Shown: positions 1-5,210 of the stretch, one piece after another
Layout: each line of letters begins with the position of its first letter
How positions within the stretch are numbered: position 1 is the stretch's first letter
Source of the DNA: Clostridia bacterium
GTDB lineage: Bacteria > Bacillota > Clostridia > Lachnospirales > Cellulosilyticaceae
Assembly (NCBI GenBank): GCA_029256345.1
Contig: JAQSYC010000132.1
Coordinates: 1 to 5,225, forward strand
Length of the DNA: 5,225 nt
Direction of reading: 5' to 3'
Notes under the pieces: model-generated
Database searches by the model: none
Seen by the model: only the letters and a program-made list of their open reading frames with translations
What the model was told of the DNA's origin: nothing
Translations under genes and position numbers: made by a program

Positions 1-1
1 T

Positions 2-457
2 AATGAAGCTAAAATAAATCCTAATAGTTATAATTTGTCTTTACACAATGAACTGCTCGTTTATGACAATCATGTATTAGATATGAAAAAACTCAACGCA
101 ACCCAAAAGATTATCATACCAGAAGAAGGCTTACTACTAGAGCCAAACAAATTATATCTAGGTCGAACCAATGAATTCACAAAAACGACAAACTTTGTAC
201 CTATGCTGGAGGGCAGGTCTTCAACCGGTAGGTTAGGACTGTTTATCCATGTCACAGCGGGCTTTGGGGATGTTGGTTTTGCAGGGTATTGGACACTGGA
301 AATATTTTGTGTACAACCCCTTATCATTTATCCGAATGTAGATATTTGCCAGATTTATTATCATAGTATAGAAGGGGAATACGAACTTTACTACAGTGGG
401 AAGTATCAAAACAACAATGGTATACAAGCCAGTATGATGTATAAAGACTTTGAATAG
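2..457 (+). CDS. dcd: dCTP deaminase, 5'-truncated by window edge
   Basis: Pyrimidine deoxynucleotide enzyme that deaminates dCTP to dUTP, feeding dUMP and dTMP synthesis; cytosolic, normally a homotrimer. The frame is open from base 2, so the true start lies off the left edge. About 151 residues are visible; the family is usually about 170-190 long, so roughly 20 N-terminal residues are missing. A TTG at 35 is internal: the codons before it already encode the conserved INPNSYNLSLHNELLVY stretch. Family landmarks seen are that N-terminal block, the EGRSSTGRLGLF active-site segment from about 209, HVTAGFGDVGF at about 248-280, and WTLE ending near 301, whose Glu corresponds to the catalytic glutamate. 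The C-terminal GKYQNNNGIQ is the nucleotide-closing tail, and the stop is TAG at 455-457. The TAGFGD loop resembles bifunctional dCTP deaminase/dUTPases (which give dUMP) more than the E. coli TAHRID loop, so a dUMP-forming enzyme is possible. Family assignment is secure; mono- versus bifunctionality is not. Confidence 0.93.
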   Translation, partial: NEAKINPNSYNLSLHNELLVYDNHVLDMKKLNATQKIIIPEEGLLLEPNKLYLGRTNEFTKTTNFVPMLEGRSSTGRLGLFIHVTAGFGDVGFAGYWTLEIFCVQPLIIYPNVDICQIYYHSIEGEYELYYSGKYQNNNGIQASMMYKDFE

Positions 458-489
458 TGCGTGCAATATGGTATAAAGTGTGAGTATAG

Positions 490-525
490 AAGTCTCAAGA
501 CAAACAAGTTTTGAGACTTTTTTTA
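490..525 (+). terminator. Rho-independent terminator of dcd
   Basis: AAGTCTCAAGAC (490-501) pairs with GTTTTGAGACTT (508-519) over 12 bp, including one G-U pair, around a 6-nt loop. A run of seven T follows (518-524). It starts 32 nt after the dcd stop codon and separates dcd from the ECF promoter downstream. Confidence 0.9.
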
Positions 526-543
526 TTGTTAAATAAAAAGTAT

Positions 544-569
544 TGAAACCTTTCAGTAGTTATTGCGTA
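544..569 (+). promoter_or_regulatory. ECF-type (SigW-like) promoter of the sigma/anti-sigma operon
   Basis: TGAAAC (544-549) and CGTA (566-569) are separated by exactly 16 nt, and the -35 continues as TGAAACCTTT. This matches the known promoter pattern of Firmicute extracytoplasmic-function sigma factors of the SigW type (TGAAAC-N16-CGTA). Transcription should start near 575-578, leaving a leader of about 25 nt before the sigma gene. A housekeeping reading (TTGAAA at 543-548) has no good -10 at 16-18 nt. Since the site sits directly before an ECF sigma gene, autoregulation is the natural inference. Confidence 0.85.
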
Positions 570-587
570 TTGTTAGATAGTGCGTAC

Positions 588-595
588 AAAGGAGG
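588..595 (+). promoter_or_regulatory. Ribosome binding site of the ECF sigma gene
   Basis: AAAGGAGG is a near-perfect anti-16S match, 6 nt before the ATG at 602. It fixes the sigma factor start and predicts strong translation. Confidence 0.85.
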
Positions 596-601
596 ACATT
601 T

Positions 602-1150
602 ATGAAGGATCATGCTATGATTGAAAAGTTAAAAGAGGATGATGAAGAGGTTTTGGGTCAGCTTATTGACCACTATTACAAGTATGTCTCGGCAATTTTA
701 TGTAATTTATGTAGAACAAAGCTTACAGTAGAAGATTTAGAAGAGTTGTGTGCAGATGTTTTTATATCAGTCTGGAAAAAAAGGAAAAACCTCAAAGACT
801 GCGAGTCGCTGAAACCATATTTAGCTCAAATAGCTCGCAATACTGCTATAAGCAGACTAAGAAAATCCAATAGAATCATTATACCATTTGATGATACCCT
901 TCAAAATATTTCCAAAGAAAGTTTTGATAGGTTGACAGATATCAAAGAACAATCAGAGATTATTAATGAGGCTGTGGCAGACTTTAAGGAGCCAGAGCGA
1001 GAAATATTTATACGGTTCTATTTTTTCGGAGAAAAAATAAAAAAAATATCAAATAGGCTAGCTTTGCATCCTGCTACAGTCAAGACAAAGCTTTACAGGT
1101 GTAGAAAACATTTGAAAAAAATATTTGAGGAAAGAGGATATGTAAGATGA
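602..1150 (+). CDS. ECF-family RNA polymerase sigma factor
   Basis: Alternative sigma factor of 182 aa, a typical ECF length, directing RNA polymerase to stress promoters. Sigma region 2 spans about residues 17-90: the 2.2-like DLEELCADVFISVWKKRKNL (residues 45-64) binds core polymerase, and the PYLAQIARNTAISRLRKSNR segment (72-91) carries -10 recognition. A linker (92-118) leads to region 4 (about 119-176), ending in a helix-turn-helix (KKISNRLALHPATVKTKLYR, residues 147-166) that reads the -35. There is no region 1 or 3 and no extra C-terminal domain. The ATG at 602 has an AAAGGAGG site 6 nt upstream. The gene overlaps the next one by ATGA (1147-1150), the usual layout for co-translation with a cognate anti-sigma factor. 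The TGAAAC-N16-CGTA promoter upstream implies self-activation, with the downstream membrane protein as brake. The signal and wider regulon cannot be read from the sequence. It resembles the SigW/SigV type in general, but I assign no specific orthologue. Confidence 0.93.
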   Translation: MKDHAMIEKLKEDDEEVLGQLIDHYYKYVSAILCNLCRTKLTVEDLEELCADVFISVWKKRKNLKDCESLKPYLAQIARNTAISRLRKSNRIIIPFDDTLQNISKESFDRLTDIKEQSEIINEAVADFKEPEREIFIRFYFFGEKIKKISNRLALHPATVKTKLYRCRKHLKKIFEERGYVR

Positions 1151-2250
1151 AAAAAAATATTAAAATAAGAGACTTATGTTCCAAAATCCACGGCAACTAC
1201 TATGCTGACCTAGAGATTGAAAATAATATGGGACTGAAGCCATCACCAGAAAGAATTAAACAAATTGCAAAAGAAAAGCTTGAACAAAGCAGTAATGAAA
1301 ATCAACGGGCTAAATTTATGATTGTATCAGATTTAGAAAATAAAAGTATAAAAAAGCGAAGATGGATGAAAAAAAATACTCTGAGAATTGCTTTTATTGC
1401 AGCATTAATAAGTCTTGTTAGTGTGGGAGTAGGTGCAGCCTTTGGAGGTTTGGAATATTTCAAATCAATATTTGGAATGAATGCAGCAACTATTCAAGAG
1501 GATATTAGATCACTCCAGATTTTTAAAGAGAACGGCGAGTATAAAATAACTGCAGAAACATTACTATCAGATGGTTATAAAACCAATGTCATTGTTTCAC
1601 TTGAAAGTCTAAAAGGGAAGATAGTTCGTAAAACTACCACCTCCCTGTTTGATGTGAAATTCAAGAATCAAGAACAGAGCAATAAAGGAGTTTCATATGC
1701 TATTGAAAATATGGACACCTTTGGAGTGATGAACAAGAACTATTATCGAATTGAAGTTAGCAGCTTGGAGAAACATCTCCAGTCGACTATAATCATTACT
1801 TTGGAAGAGGGGAATAAGGACCTGAAGATAGAGGTTCCAGTTAAACATTCAGTAGCAGCAAGAGAATTTCTAATAGGTGCCTCAAAGAGTGAGGATAGGA
1901 ATTATATGCCAGAAAAAATTCAACTTTCACCCCTTGGAGTTATGGTAATTGGCAGTGAAAAGAAAGCGAAGGGAGGACTGCCAACCGCTGAAATATGGGT
2001 TGTAATGAAAGATGGTTCAACAGACGAGATCCTGTCGACAGCATCCTTTAGTGGGGAGGATGATAACATGGTAGTCAGCAGTGGTGGAGGAGTAGTATTA
2101 AGTGAAGAAGGACAAGAAGAGCCACTTGTTAATAAGACCATGGGCGAGCGCAATAAGGATGGAAAGGTCGTTACAACAGCTTATTTTTCAAGAATTCTTA
2201 ACCTAGAAGAGGTGAAGGGAATAAGGATAAATGGCATAGACTATCAATAG
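1147..2250 (+). CDS. Probable membrane anti-sigma factor, DUF4179-like
   Basis: This 367-aa protein most likely holds the preceding ECF sigma factor inactive at the membrane. It starts at the ATG that overlaps the sigma stop (ATGA, 1147-1150), with a GAGGA site 8 nt upstream, so the two are translationally coupled. Residues 1-79 are hydrophilic and basic and probably form the cytoplasmic sigma-binding part. A cluster of K/R (69-76, KKRRWMKK) precedes a single membrane helix at about 80-100 (IAFIAALISLVSVGVGAAFG), predicting N-in/C-out topology. The outer part, about 101-367, begins with FKSIFGMN and continues through ETLLSDGYKTNVIVSLES. I associate that layout with DUF4179-type proteins paired with ECF sigmas in Firmicutes; this is recalled similarity, not a search. 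The HxxxCxxC zinc anti-sigma motif is absent; the only cysteine is C11. The C-terminal 130 residues are beta-rich in appearance and unassigned. The role rests mainly on context and topology. Release of sigma by proteolysis or by ligand-induced change are both possible. Confidence 0.78.
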   Translation: MKKNIKIRDLCSKIHGNYYADLEIENNMGLKPSPERIKQIAKEKLEQSSNENQRAKFMIVSDLENKSIKKRRWMKKNTLRIAFIAALISLVSVGVGAAFGGLEYFKSIFGMNAATIQEDIRSLQIFKENGEYKITAETLLSDGYKTNVIVSLESLKGKIVRKTTTSLFDVKFKNQEQSNKGVSYAIENMDTFGVMNKNYYRIEVSSLEKHLQSTIIITLEEGNKDLKIEVPVKHSVAAREFLIGASKSEDRNYMPEKIQLSPLGVMVIGSEKKAKGGLPTAEIWVVMKDGSTDEILSTASFSGEDDNMVVSSGGGVVLSEEGQEEPLVNKTMGERNKDGKVVTTAYFSRILNLEEVKGIRINGIDYQ

Positions 2251-2274
2251 AGGTTAAGTTAGCACCAATCAAAT

Positions 2275-2335
2275 AAATAAATGAAAACTCTGAGAGAAGG
2301 CCCCAAAGCCCTACATCAGGGTTTTTCATTTATTT
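2275..2335 (+). terminator. Nested inverted repeat / terminator after the anti-sigma gene
   Basis: Two mutually exclusive folds are visible. The short one is AAAGCCCT (2305-2312), loop ACATC, AGGGTTTT (2318-2325) with one G-U pair; its T-rich right arm acts as the U tract, giving a standard intrinsic terminator 55 nt after the stop. The long one pairs AAATAAATGAAAA (2275-2287) with TTTTCATTTATTT (2323-2335). It continues as CTCTGA (2288-2293) with TCAGGG (2316-2321) after a one-base bulge, about 19 bp in all with a 22-nt loop. Termination of the sigma operon here is likely. The near-symmetric A/T arms would also give a U tract on the opposite strand. Confidence 0.72.
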
Positions 2336-2427
2336 GACTTTATGAAAGAAAAAATTAGCATAAAGACCTAGAATAAATAATGTTTATCAAATAATATAAC
2401 CAATTCTTAATTATTATTGATTTATTA

Positions 2428-2456
2428 TTGTCTATTTCGTCATATTAATATAGAAT
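2428..2456 (+). promoter_or_regulatory. Candidate sigma-A promoter for the HD-GYP gene
   Basis: TTGTCT (2428-2433, 4 of 6 to TTGACA) and TAGAAT (2451-2456, 5 of 6 to TATAAT) are 17 nt apart, the optimal spacing. It lies 123 nt upstream of the GTG start and downstream of the operon terminator. In such AT-rich DNA, chance -10 matches are common, so this is a best candidate and not a firm call. Confidence 0.45.
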
Positions 2457-2566
2457 TATAGAATAAATAGTAATATTATAGAGAATTTTAAACAAAGCCT
2501 GATAAATAGAATATATTAGAATCAAGAAATGGGTAATGGCTTGCTACATATGGGAAAAATTATCTT

Positions 2567-2572
2567 AGGGGG
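2567..2572 (+). promoter_or_regulatory. Ribosome binding site deciding the GTG start
   Basis: AGGGGG lies 6 nt before the GTG at 2579. The ATG at 2574 is out of frame. The site therefore supports GTG as the HD-GYP start, which also gives a sensible short cytoplasmic N-terminus before the first membrane helix. Confidence 0.7.
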
Positions 2573-2578
2573 AATGCT

Positions 2579-4426
2579 GTGAATACTTCTAAAAAGTTTT
2601 ATGCTTTTAAGTACAAGTTAAGTATACTGCTATTTACAGTTGTTTTATTGGTTTCAAGTTTTTTAGGTATTTTTCAATATATCATTATGGGAAACACCCT
2701 TAAAGCTAGTTTTGAGCAAAACAAAGAACTTATTAAAGATAGGGTAATTAATATTGTAAGGGATGCAGACTATATTAATCTATTGATTGAAGAACCTCTT
2801 GAAATAGAGGCAAAAGAGCTCCTAAGTAAGGTAAAAGAAGCGTATGAGACTAGCGCCACTATCGAGTTTAATCTTGAGCCCTTTTTAGAAGGTAAAGAAG
2901 ATATTCACTTATATATTATTGATGATAAAAATAAGATTGTATCCTCTACAAACCAAAAGGACTTAGGGTTGGATTTTTCACCATGGATAGAGTTCACCAA
3001 ATATTTAGAGGTAGTTCGTAAAAACAAAGTTTTTTCTAGGGCAAGGATGACGCTCTCTATTACTGAAGGAGAAATGACAAAGTTTTGTTATATGCCTTCA
3101 TCAGATGGGAAATATATTTTTGAGACAGGGGAATTAGTTAAGCAGAAAGATTTGCTAACGAAAGGTATTGGATTTGATAATTTTGAAGAGAGGGTTATGA
3201 TAGATAGCCCGTTTGTGGATAGTATTATCCTTTTTGACTATAAAGGGACAGCTTATAAGAGGGATGAAACGGGTAAGAATATTGAGATTGATGAGGCGCA
3301 CAGACAGTATTTCGATAGGGCTATTCAAACGATGGAAACTGTTGAAGTCACAGAAAGATATGATGGGAAAAAGGTTTATTATCAGTATGTACCTTATCAA
3401 ATCATAGGGGCCCAAGGTGCTCATGAGAGAAATGTGATTGAGATTATTTATAATGATACTATTCTTTCAGAGAATTTAAATGATAATATAAAAATGATAC
3501 TAATTGTAGTCAGTGTGGGAGCAGTGCTGGCAGCTTCTTTTGGATTTTATCAAGCACGGATTATTACAAAACCTATAGAGGCGATTACAGAGGGTGTTAA
3601 ACAAGTTTCAGAAGGTCAGTTTAATATTAAGGTGAAGGTTGATACAAATGATGAATTTTCACTGCTAGCAGTGCAGTTTAGTAAAATGACAAAAGATATA
3701 GAAATGTTTATTGAGGAGAGATATAAAACTCAAGAGGCACTGGAAAAAAAGAATAGAGAGATTGTTGAGCAAAAAGAAGAGATTGAAGCTCTTTATGAAG
3801 AAACAACCTCAATGAATGATGAATTAGAGATTTTATTAAAAAGAAATAGAAGCAGTTACTTTGAAACGGTCAGAGCATTGGCAAATGCAGTAGAGGAAAA
3901 AGATGCTTATACCGGTGGACACTGTGAAAGAGTTATGCAGTACTCTATGCTGATAGCAGAAGCTATGGGATTAAGTGAAGGGGAAAAGGAAGACTTAAAG
4001 TTTGGAAGTATTTTGCATGATATTGGGAAAATAGGAATACCAGAAAATATCCTTAATAAGAGTGGGGCATTATCTTGTCAGGAATATAATTTAATTGAAA
4101 AACACCCAGAGATTGGTAACCGCATTTTAAAGGATTTAAATTTCTTAGAAAATTGCAGAAGGACTGTATTCGAACACCATGAGAGGGTGGACGGAAAGGG
4201 ATATCCTAGGGGGTTAGAGGGCAATCAAATTTATCTGTTAGCAAAAATCGTATGTATAGCAGATGCTTTTGATGCCATGACGAGCATCAGGCCGTACAGG
4301 CAAGAGGCGATGTCAAAAGAAGAAGCCATTCAAGAACTTATCCTACATAAGAATCAGCAATTTGATGAAAACATAGTAGATATTTTTGTAAAACAGCTCA
4401 TGGAAAATGAAATAAGACCGTTGTAG
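2579..4426 (+). CDS. Membrane-bound Cache-HAMP-HD-GYP cyclic-di-GMP phosphodiesterase
   Basis: This 615-aa sensor-effector is predicted to hydrolyse cyclic-di-GMP in response to an extracellular signal. Order: short basic N-terminus; membrane helix about 15-37; extracellular domain about 38-304 that looks like a double Cache sensor (HLYIIDDKNKIVSS near 110-123; IILFDYKGTAY at 216-226 and the RQYFDRAIQ segment near 242-250); second helix about 305-325; HAMP about 326-378 (ITKPIEAITEGVKQVSEGQF, DEFSLLAVQF); charged coiled coil about 379-427; HD-GYP about 428-612. Expected catalytic residues are present: H448 (TGGH), H480-D481 (LHDIGKIGIP), K484, H509, H533-H534 (EHHE), G541-Y542-P543 and D562 (ADAFDAM), so an active enzyme is likely. 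Y444 occupies the place where, as I recall, three-metal members carry Glu, which suggests a two-metal site. The start is GTG with AGGGGG 6 nt upstream. It is a single-gene unit between two terminators. The ligand cannot be read from sequence. Family assignment is very secure; enzymatic product and signal are inferred. Confidence 0.93.
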   Translation: MNTSKKFYAFKYKLSILLFTVVLLVSSFLGIFQYIIMGNTLKASFEQNKELIKDRVINIVRDADYINLLIEEPLEIEAKELLSKVKEAYETSATIEFNLEPFLEGKEDIHLYIIDDKNKIVSSTNQKDLGLDFSPWIEFTKYLEVVRKNKVFSRARMTLSITEGEMTKFCYMPSSDGKYIFETGELVKQKDLLTKGIGFDNFEERVMIDSPFVDSIILFDYKGTAYKRDETGKNIEIDEAHRQYFDRAIQTMETVEVTERYDGKKVYYQYVPYQIIGAQGAHERNVIEIIYNDTILSENLNDNIKMILIVVSVGAVLAASFGFYQARIITKPIEAITEGVKQVSEGQFNIKVKVDTNDEFSLLAVQFSKMTKDIEMFIEERYKTQEALEKKNREIVEQKEEIEALYEETTSMNDELEILLKRNRSSYFETVRALANAVEEKDAYTGGHCERVMQYSMLIAEAMGLSEGEKEDLKFGSILHDIGKIGIPENILNKSGALSCQEYNLIEKHPEIGNRILKDLNFLENCRRTVFEHHERVDGKGYPRGLEGNQIYLLAKIVCIADAFDAMTSIRPYRQEAMSKEEAIQELILHKNQQFDENIVDIFVKQLMENEIRPL

Positions 4427-4443
4427 AAGTAACATCGGAATAT

Positions 4444-4495
4444 AAAAGGTATCACACGACTTATTTTTTTAGGGGGAGTGTGATACCTTTTTATT
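4444..4495 (+). terminator. Strong Rho-independent terminator after the HD-GYP gene
   Basis: AAAAGGTATCACAC (4444-4457) pairs perfectly with GTGTGATACCTTTT (4478-4491) over 14 bp around a 20-nt loop and runs into a T-rich tail (4488-4498). It begins 18 nt after the stop codon and insulates the rubrerythrin promoter downstream. The A-rich left arm would also give a U tract on the other strand, but no convergent gene is present. Confidence 0.92.
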
Positions 4496-4512
4496 TTTCA
4501 CATAGAAAGATA

Positions 4513-4541
4513 TTGACAAATGAAAAAAATGGATATAAAAT
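4513..4541 (+). promoter_or_regulatory. Sigma-A promoter of the rubrerythrin gene
   Basis: TTGACA (4513-4518) is a perfect -35. TAAAAT (4536-4541) is a 5-of-6 match to the -10 at the ideal 17-nt spacing. The predicted start near 4547-4549 falls inside the palindromic operator at 4547-4563. This is the best housekeeping promoter in the window and should be strong when not repressed. Confidence 0.85.
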
Positions 4542-4546
4542 ATTAA

Positions 4547-4563
4547 TTAATAATAATTATTAA
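4547..4563 (+). promoter_or_regulatory. PerR/Fur-type operator at the rubrerythrin transcription start
   Basis: TTAATAAT-A-ATTATTAA is a perfect 8-1-8 inverted repeat. Its inner 7-1-7 core matches the PerR box (TTATAATNATTATAA) at 6 of 7 positions per half, and fits the Fur-type 7-1-7 (TGATAATNATTATCA) equally well. It lies just after the -10 and over the predicted start, a standard position for repression. Peroxide-responsive PerR control of rubrerythrin-type genes is known in Clostridium, which favours PerR over Fur. The AT-only composition leaves some chance of coincidence. Confidence 0.65.
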
Positions 4564-4578
4564 CAAATATAAAATATT

Positions 4579-4585
4579 AGGAGGG
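4579..4585 (+). promoter_or_regulatory. Ribosome binding site of the rubrerythrin gene
   Basis: AGGAGGG, 5 nt before the ATG at 4591, is a strong site that fixes the start and suits an abundant stress protein. Confidence 0.85.
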
Positions 4586-4590
4586 CGAAA

Positions 4591-5130
4591 ATGAAAGAAT
4601 TAAAAGGAACACGAACAGAAGCGAATCTCATGAGTGCATTTGCAGGGGAATCACAGGCAAGAAATAAGTATACTTATTACGCTTCAAAAGCAAAAAAAGA
4701 AGGTTATGAACAAATAGCCAAGCTCTTTACGGAAACTGCAAACAATGAAAAGGAACATGCAAAGATTTGGTTTAAACTCTTACACGATGGTATTGCAGAT
4801 ACAGCTGCAAATTTAGAGGATGCAGCCAATGGGGAAAATTATGAATGGACAGATATGTATGCAGGCTTTGCCAAAGAGGCGAAGGAAGAGGGTTTCGATC
4901 ATATTGCCTATCTTTTTGAGGAAGTTGGCAAGATAGAAAAAGAACATGAAGAAAGATACCGCAAACTCTTAGCCAATGTTAAAGGAGATATTGTGTTCTC
5001 AAGAGAAGGAGATACCATTTGGCAATGTGCAAACTGTGGGCATATCCATGTGGGTAAAAAAGCGCTGGAACTCTGTCCAGTATGTAATCATCCCAAAGCC
5101 TATTTTGAAATTAAGGCCGAAAATTATTAA
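4591..5130 (+). CDS. rbr: Rubrerythrin (non-heme diiron peroxidase with rubredoxin domain)
   Basis: Cytosolic peroxide reductase of anaerobes: electrons pass from a reductase or rubredoxin through the C-terminal Fe(Cys)4 site to a diiron centre that reduces H2O2 to water. The 179-aa length is near the usual about 190. The N-terminal four-helix ferritin-like domain (about 1-130) shows the expected ligands: E20 in AFAGESQARNKY, E53 and H56 in NNEKEHAKIW, the glutamates of FAKEAKEEGF (E96, E99/E100), and E116/H119 in KIEKEHEERY. The C-terminal rubredoxin-like domain (about 141-179) has both CxxC knuckles, C146-x2-C149 and C162-x2-C165, only 12 residues apart, which is typical of rubrerythrin and shorter than in free rubredoxin. 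The start ATG follows AGGAGGG. The gene has its own promoter (4513-4541) with a PerR/Fur-like operator over the start, implying peroxide or metal control. It appears monocistronic within the window. Family assignment is essentially certain; the electron donor is not encoded here. Confidence 0.97.
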   Translation: MKELKGTRTEANLMSAFAGESQARNKYTYYASKAKKEGYEQIAKLFTETANNEKEHAKIWFKLLHDGIADTAANLEDAANGENYEWTDMYAGFAKEAKEEGFDHIAYLFEEVGKIEKEHEERYRKLLANVKGDIVFSREGDTIWQCANCGHIHVGKKALELCPVCNHPKAYFEIKAENY

Positions 5131-5174
5131 AATAGATGCCAATCACAATCTAATACAATGATAATACTGCTGCG

Positions 5175-5210
5175 GCCCAACATAAAAATAGGTAATTATT
5201 TGTGTTGGGC
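5175..5210 (+). terminator. Hairpin after rubrerythrin, weak terminator candidate
   Basis: GCCCAACATAAA (5175-5186) pairs with TTTGTGTTGGGC (5199-5210) over 12 bp with one G-U pair and a 12-nt loop, 44 nt after the stop codon. Position and GC-rich base fit a terminator, but the following bases (TATTACTATG) are not a T tract. It may be an inefficient terminator, an mRNA 3'-end stabiliser, or part of a structure continuing past the right edge. Confidence 0.5.

Larger units (their letters stand above)
2251..2578. other. AT-rich intergenic region between anti-sigma and HD-GYP genes
   Basis: This 328-bp stretch holds no convincing gene. It contains a nested inverted repeat/terminator (2275-2335), a candidate sigma-A promoter (2428-2456), and a leader of about 115 nt running to the GTG start at 2579. 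Bases 2337-2500 are very AT-rich, with no repeat array that I can see. The leader does not show the conserved core of a c-di-GMP riboswitch or another riboswitch I recognise. Confidence 0.7.

Noticed and set aside
35..37. TTG at 35 as the dcd start codon
   Set aside because: The frame is open to base 2 and the upstream codons encode the conserved INPNSYN segment, so the real start is off the left edge.
70..466. Two open frames on the minus strand (70-327 and 233-466)
   Set aside because: They lie entirely or almost entirely opposite the strongly conserved dcd coding sequence, show no family features and are shadows.
1920..2153. Minus-strand open frame of 77 codons opposite the anti-sigma gene
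   Set aside because: Low-complexity Ser/Pro-rich translation antisense to a coherent coding frame; no supporting context.
2281..2337. Short ATG open frame of 18 codons after the anti-sigma gene
   Set aside because: It has no ribosome binding site and lies entirely within the inverted-repeat terminator.
2457..2578. Possible c-di-GMP riboswitch in the leader of the HD-GYP gene
   Set aside because: Looked for because of the gene's function, but the conserved GEMM core (such as CACGCACAGGGCAAACC) is absent and no paired architecture of that class is visible.
3155..3424. Overlapping open frames inside the Cache region (minus 3155-3424, plus 3213-3407)
   Set aside because: The HD-GYP frame is continuous and domain-consistent across this stretch; the alternatives have no recognisable domain.
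3862..3887. TGAAAC inside the HD-GYP gene as a second ECF promoter
   Set aside because: The bases 16 nt downstream are AATG and not CGTA. The TGAAAC at 3265 also lacks the -10. Both are coding-sequence coincidences.
4976..5161. Plus-strand open frame overlapping the end of rubrerythrin
   Set aside because: It is out of frame with the conserved CxxC rubredoxin domain and has no recognisable features; a shadow.
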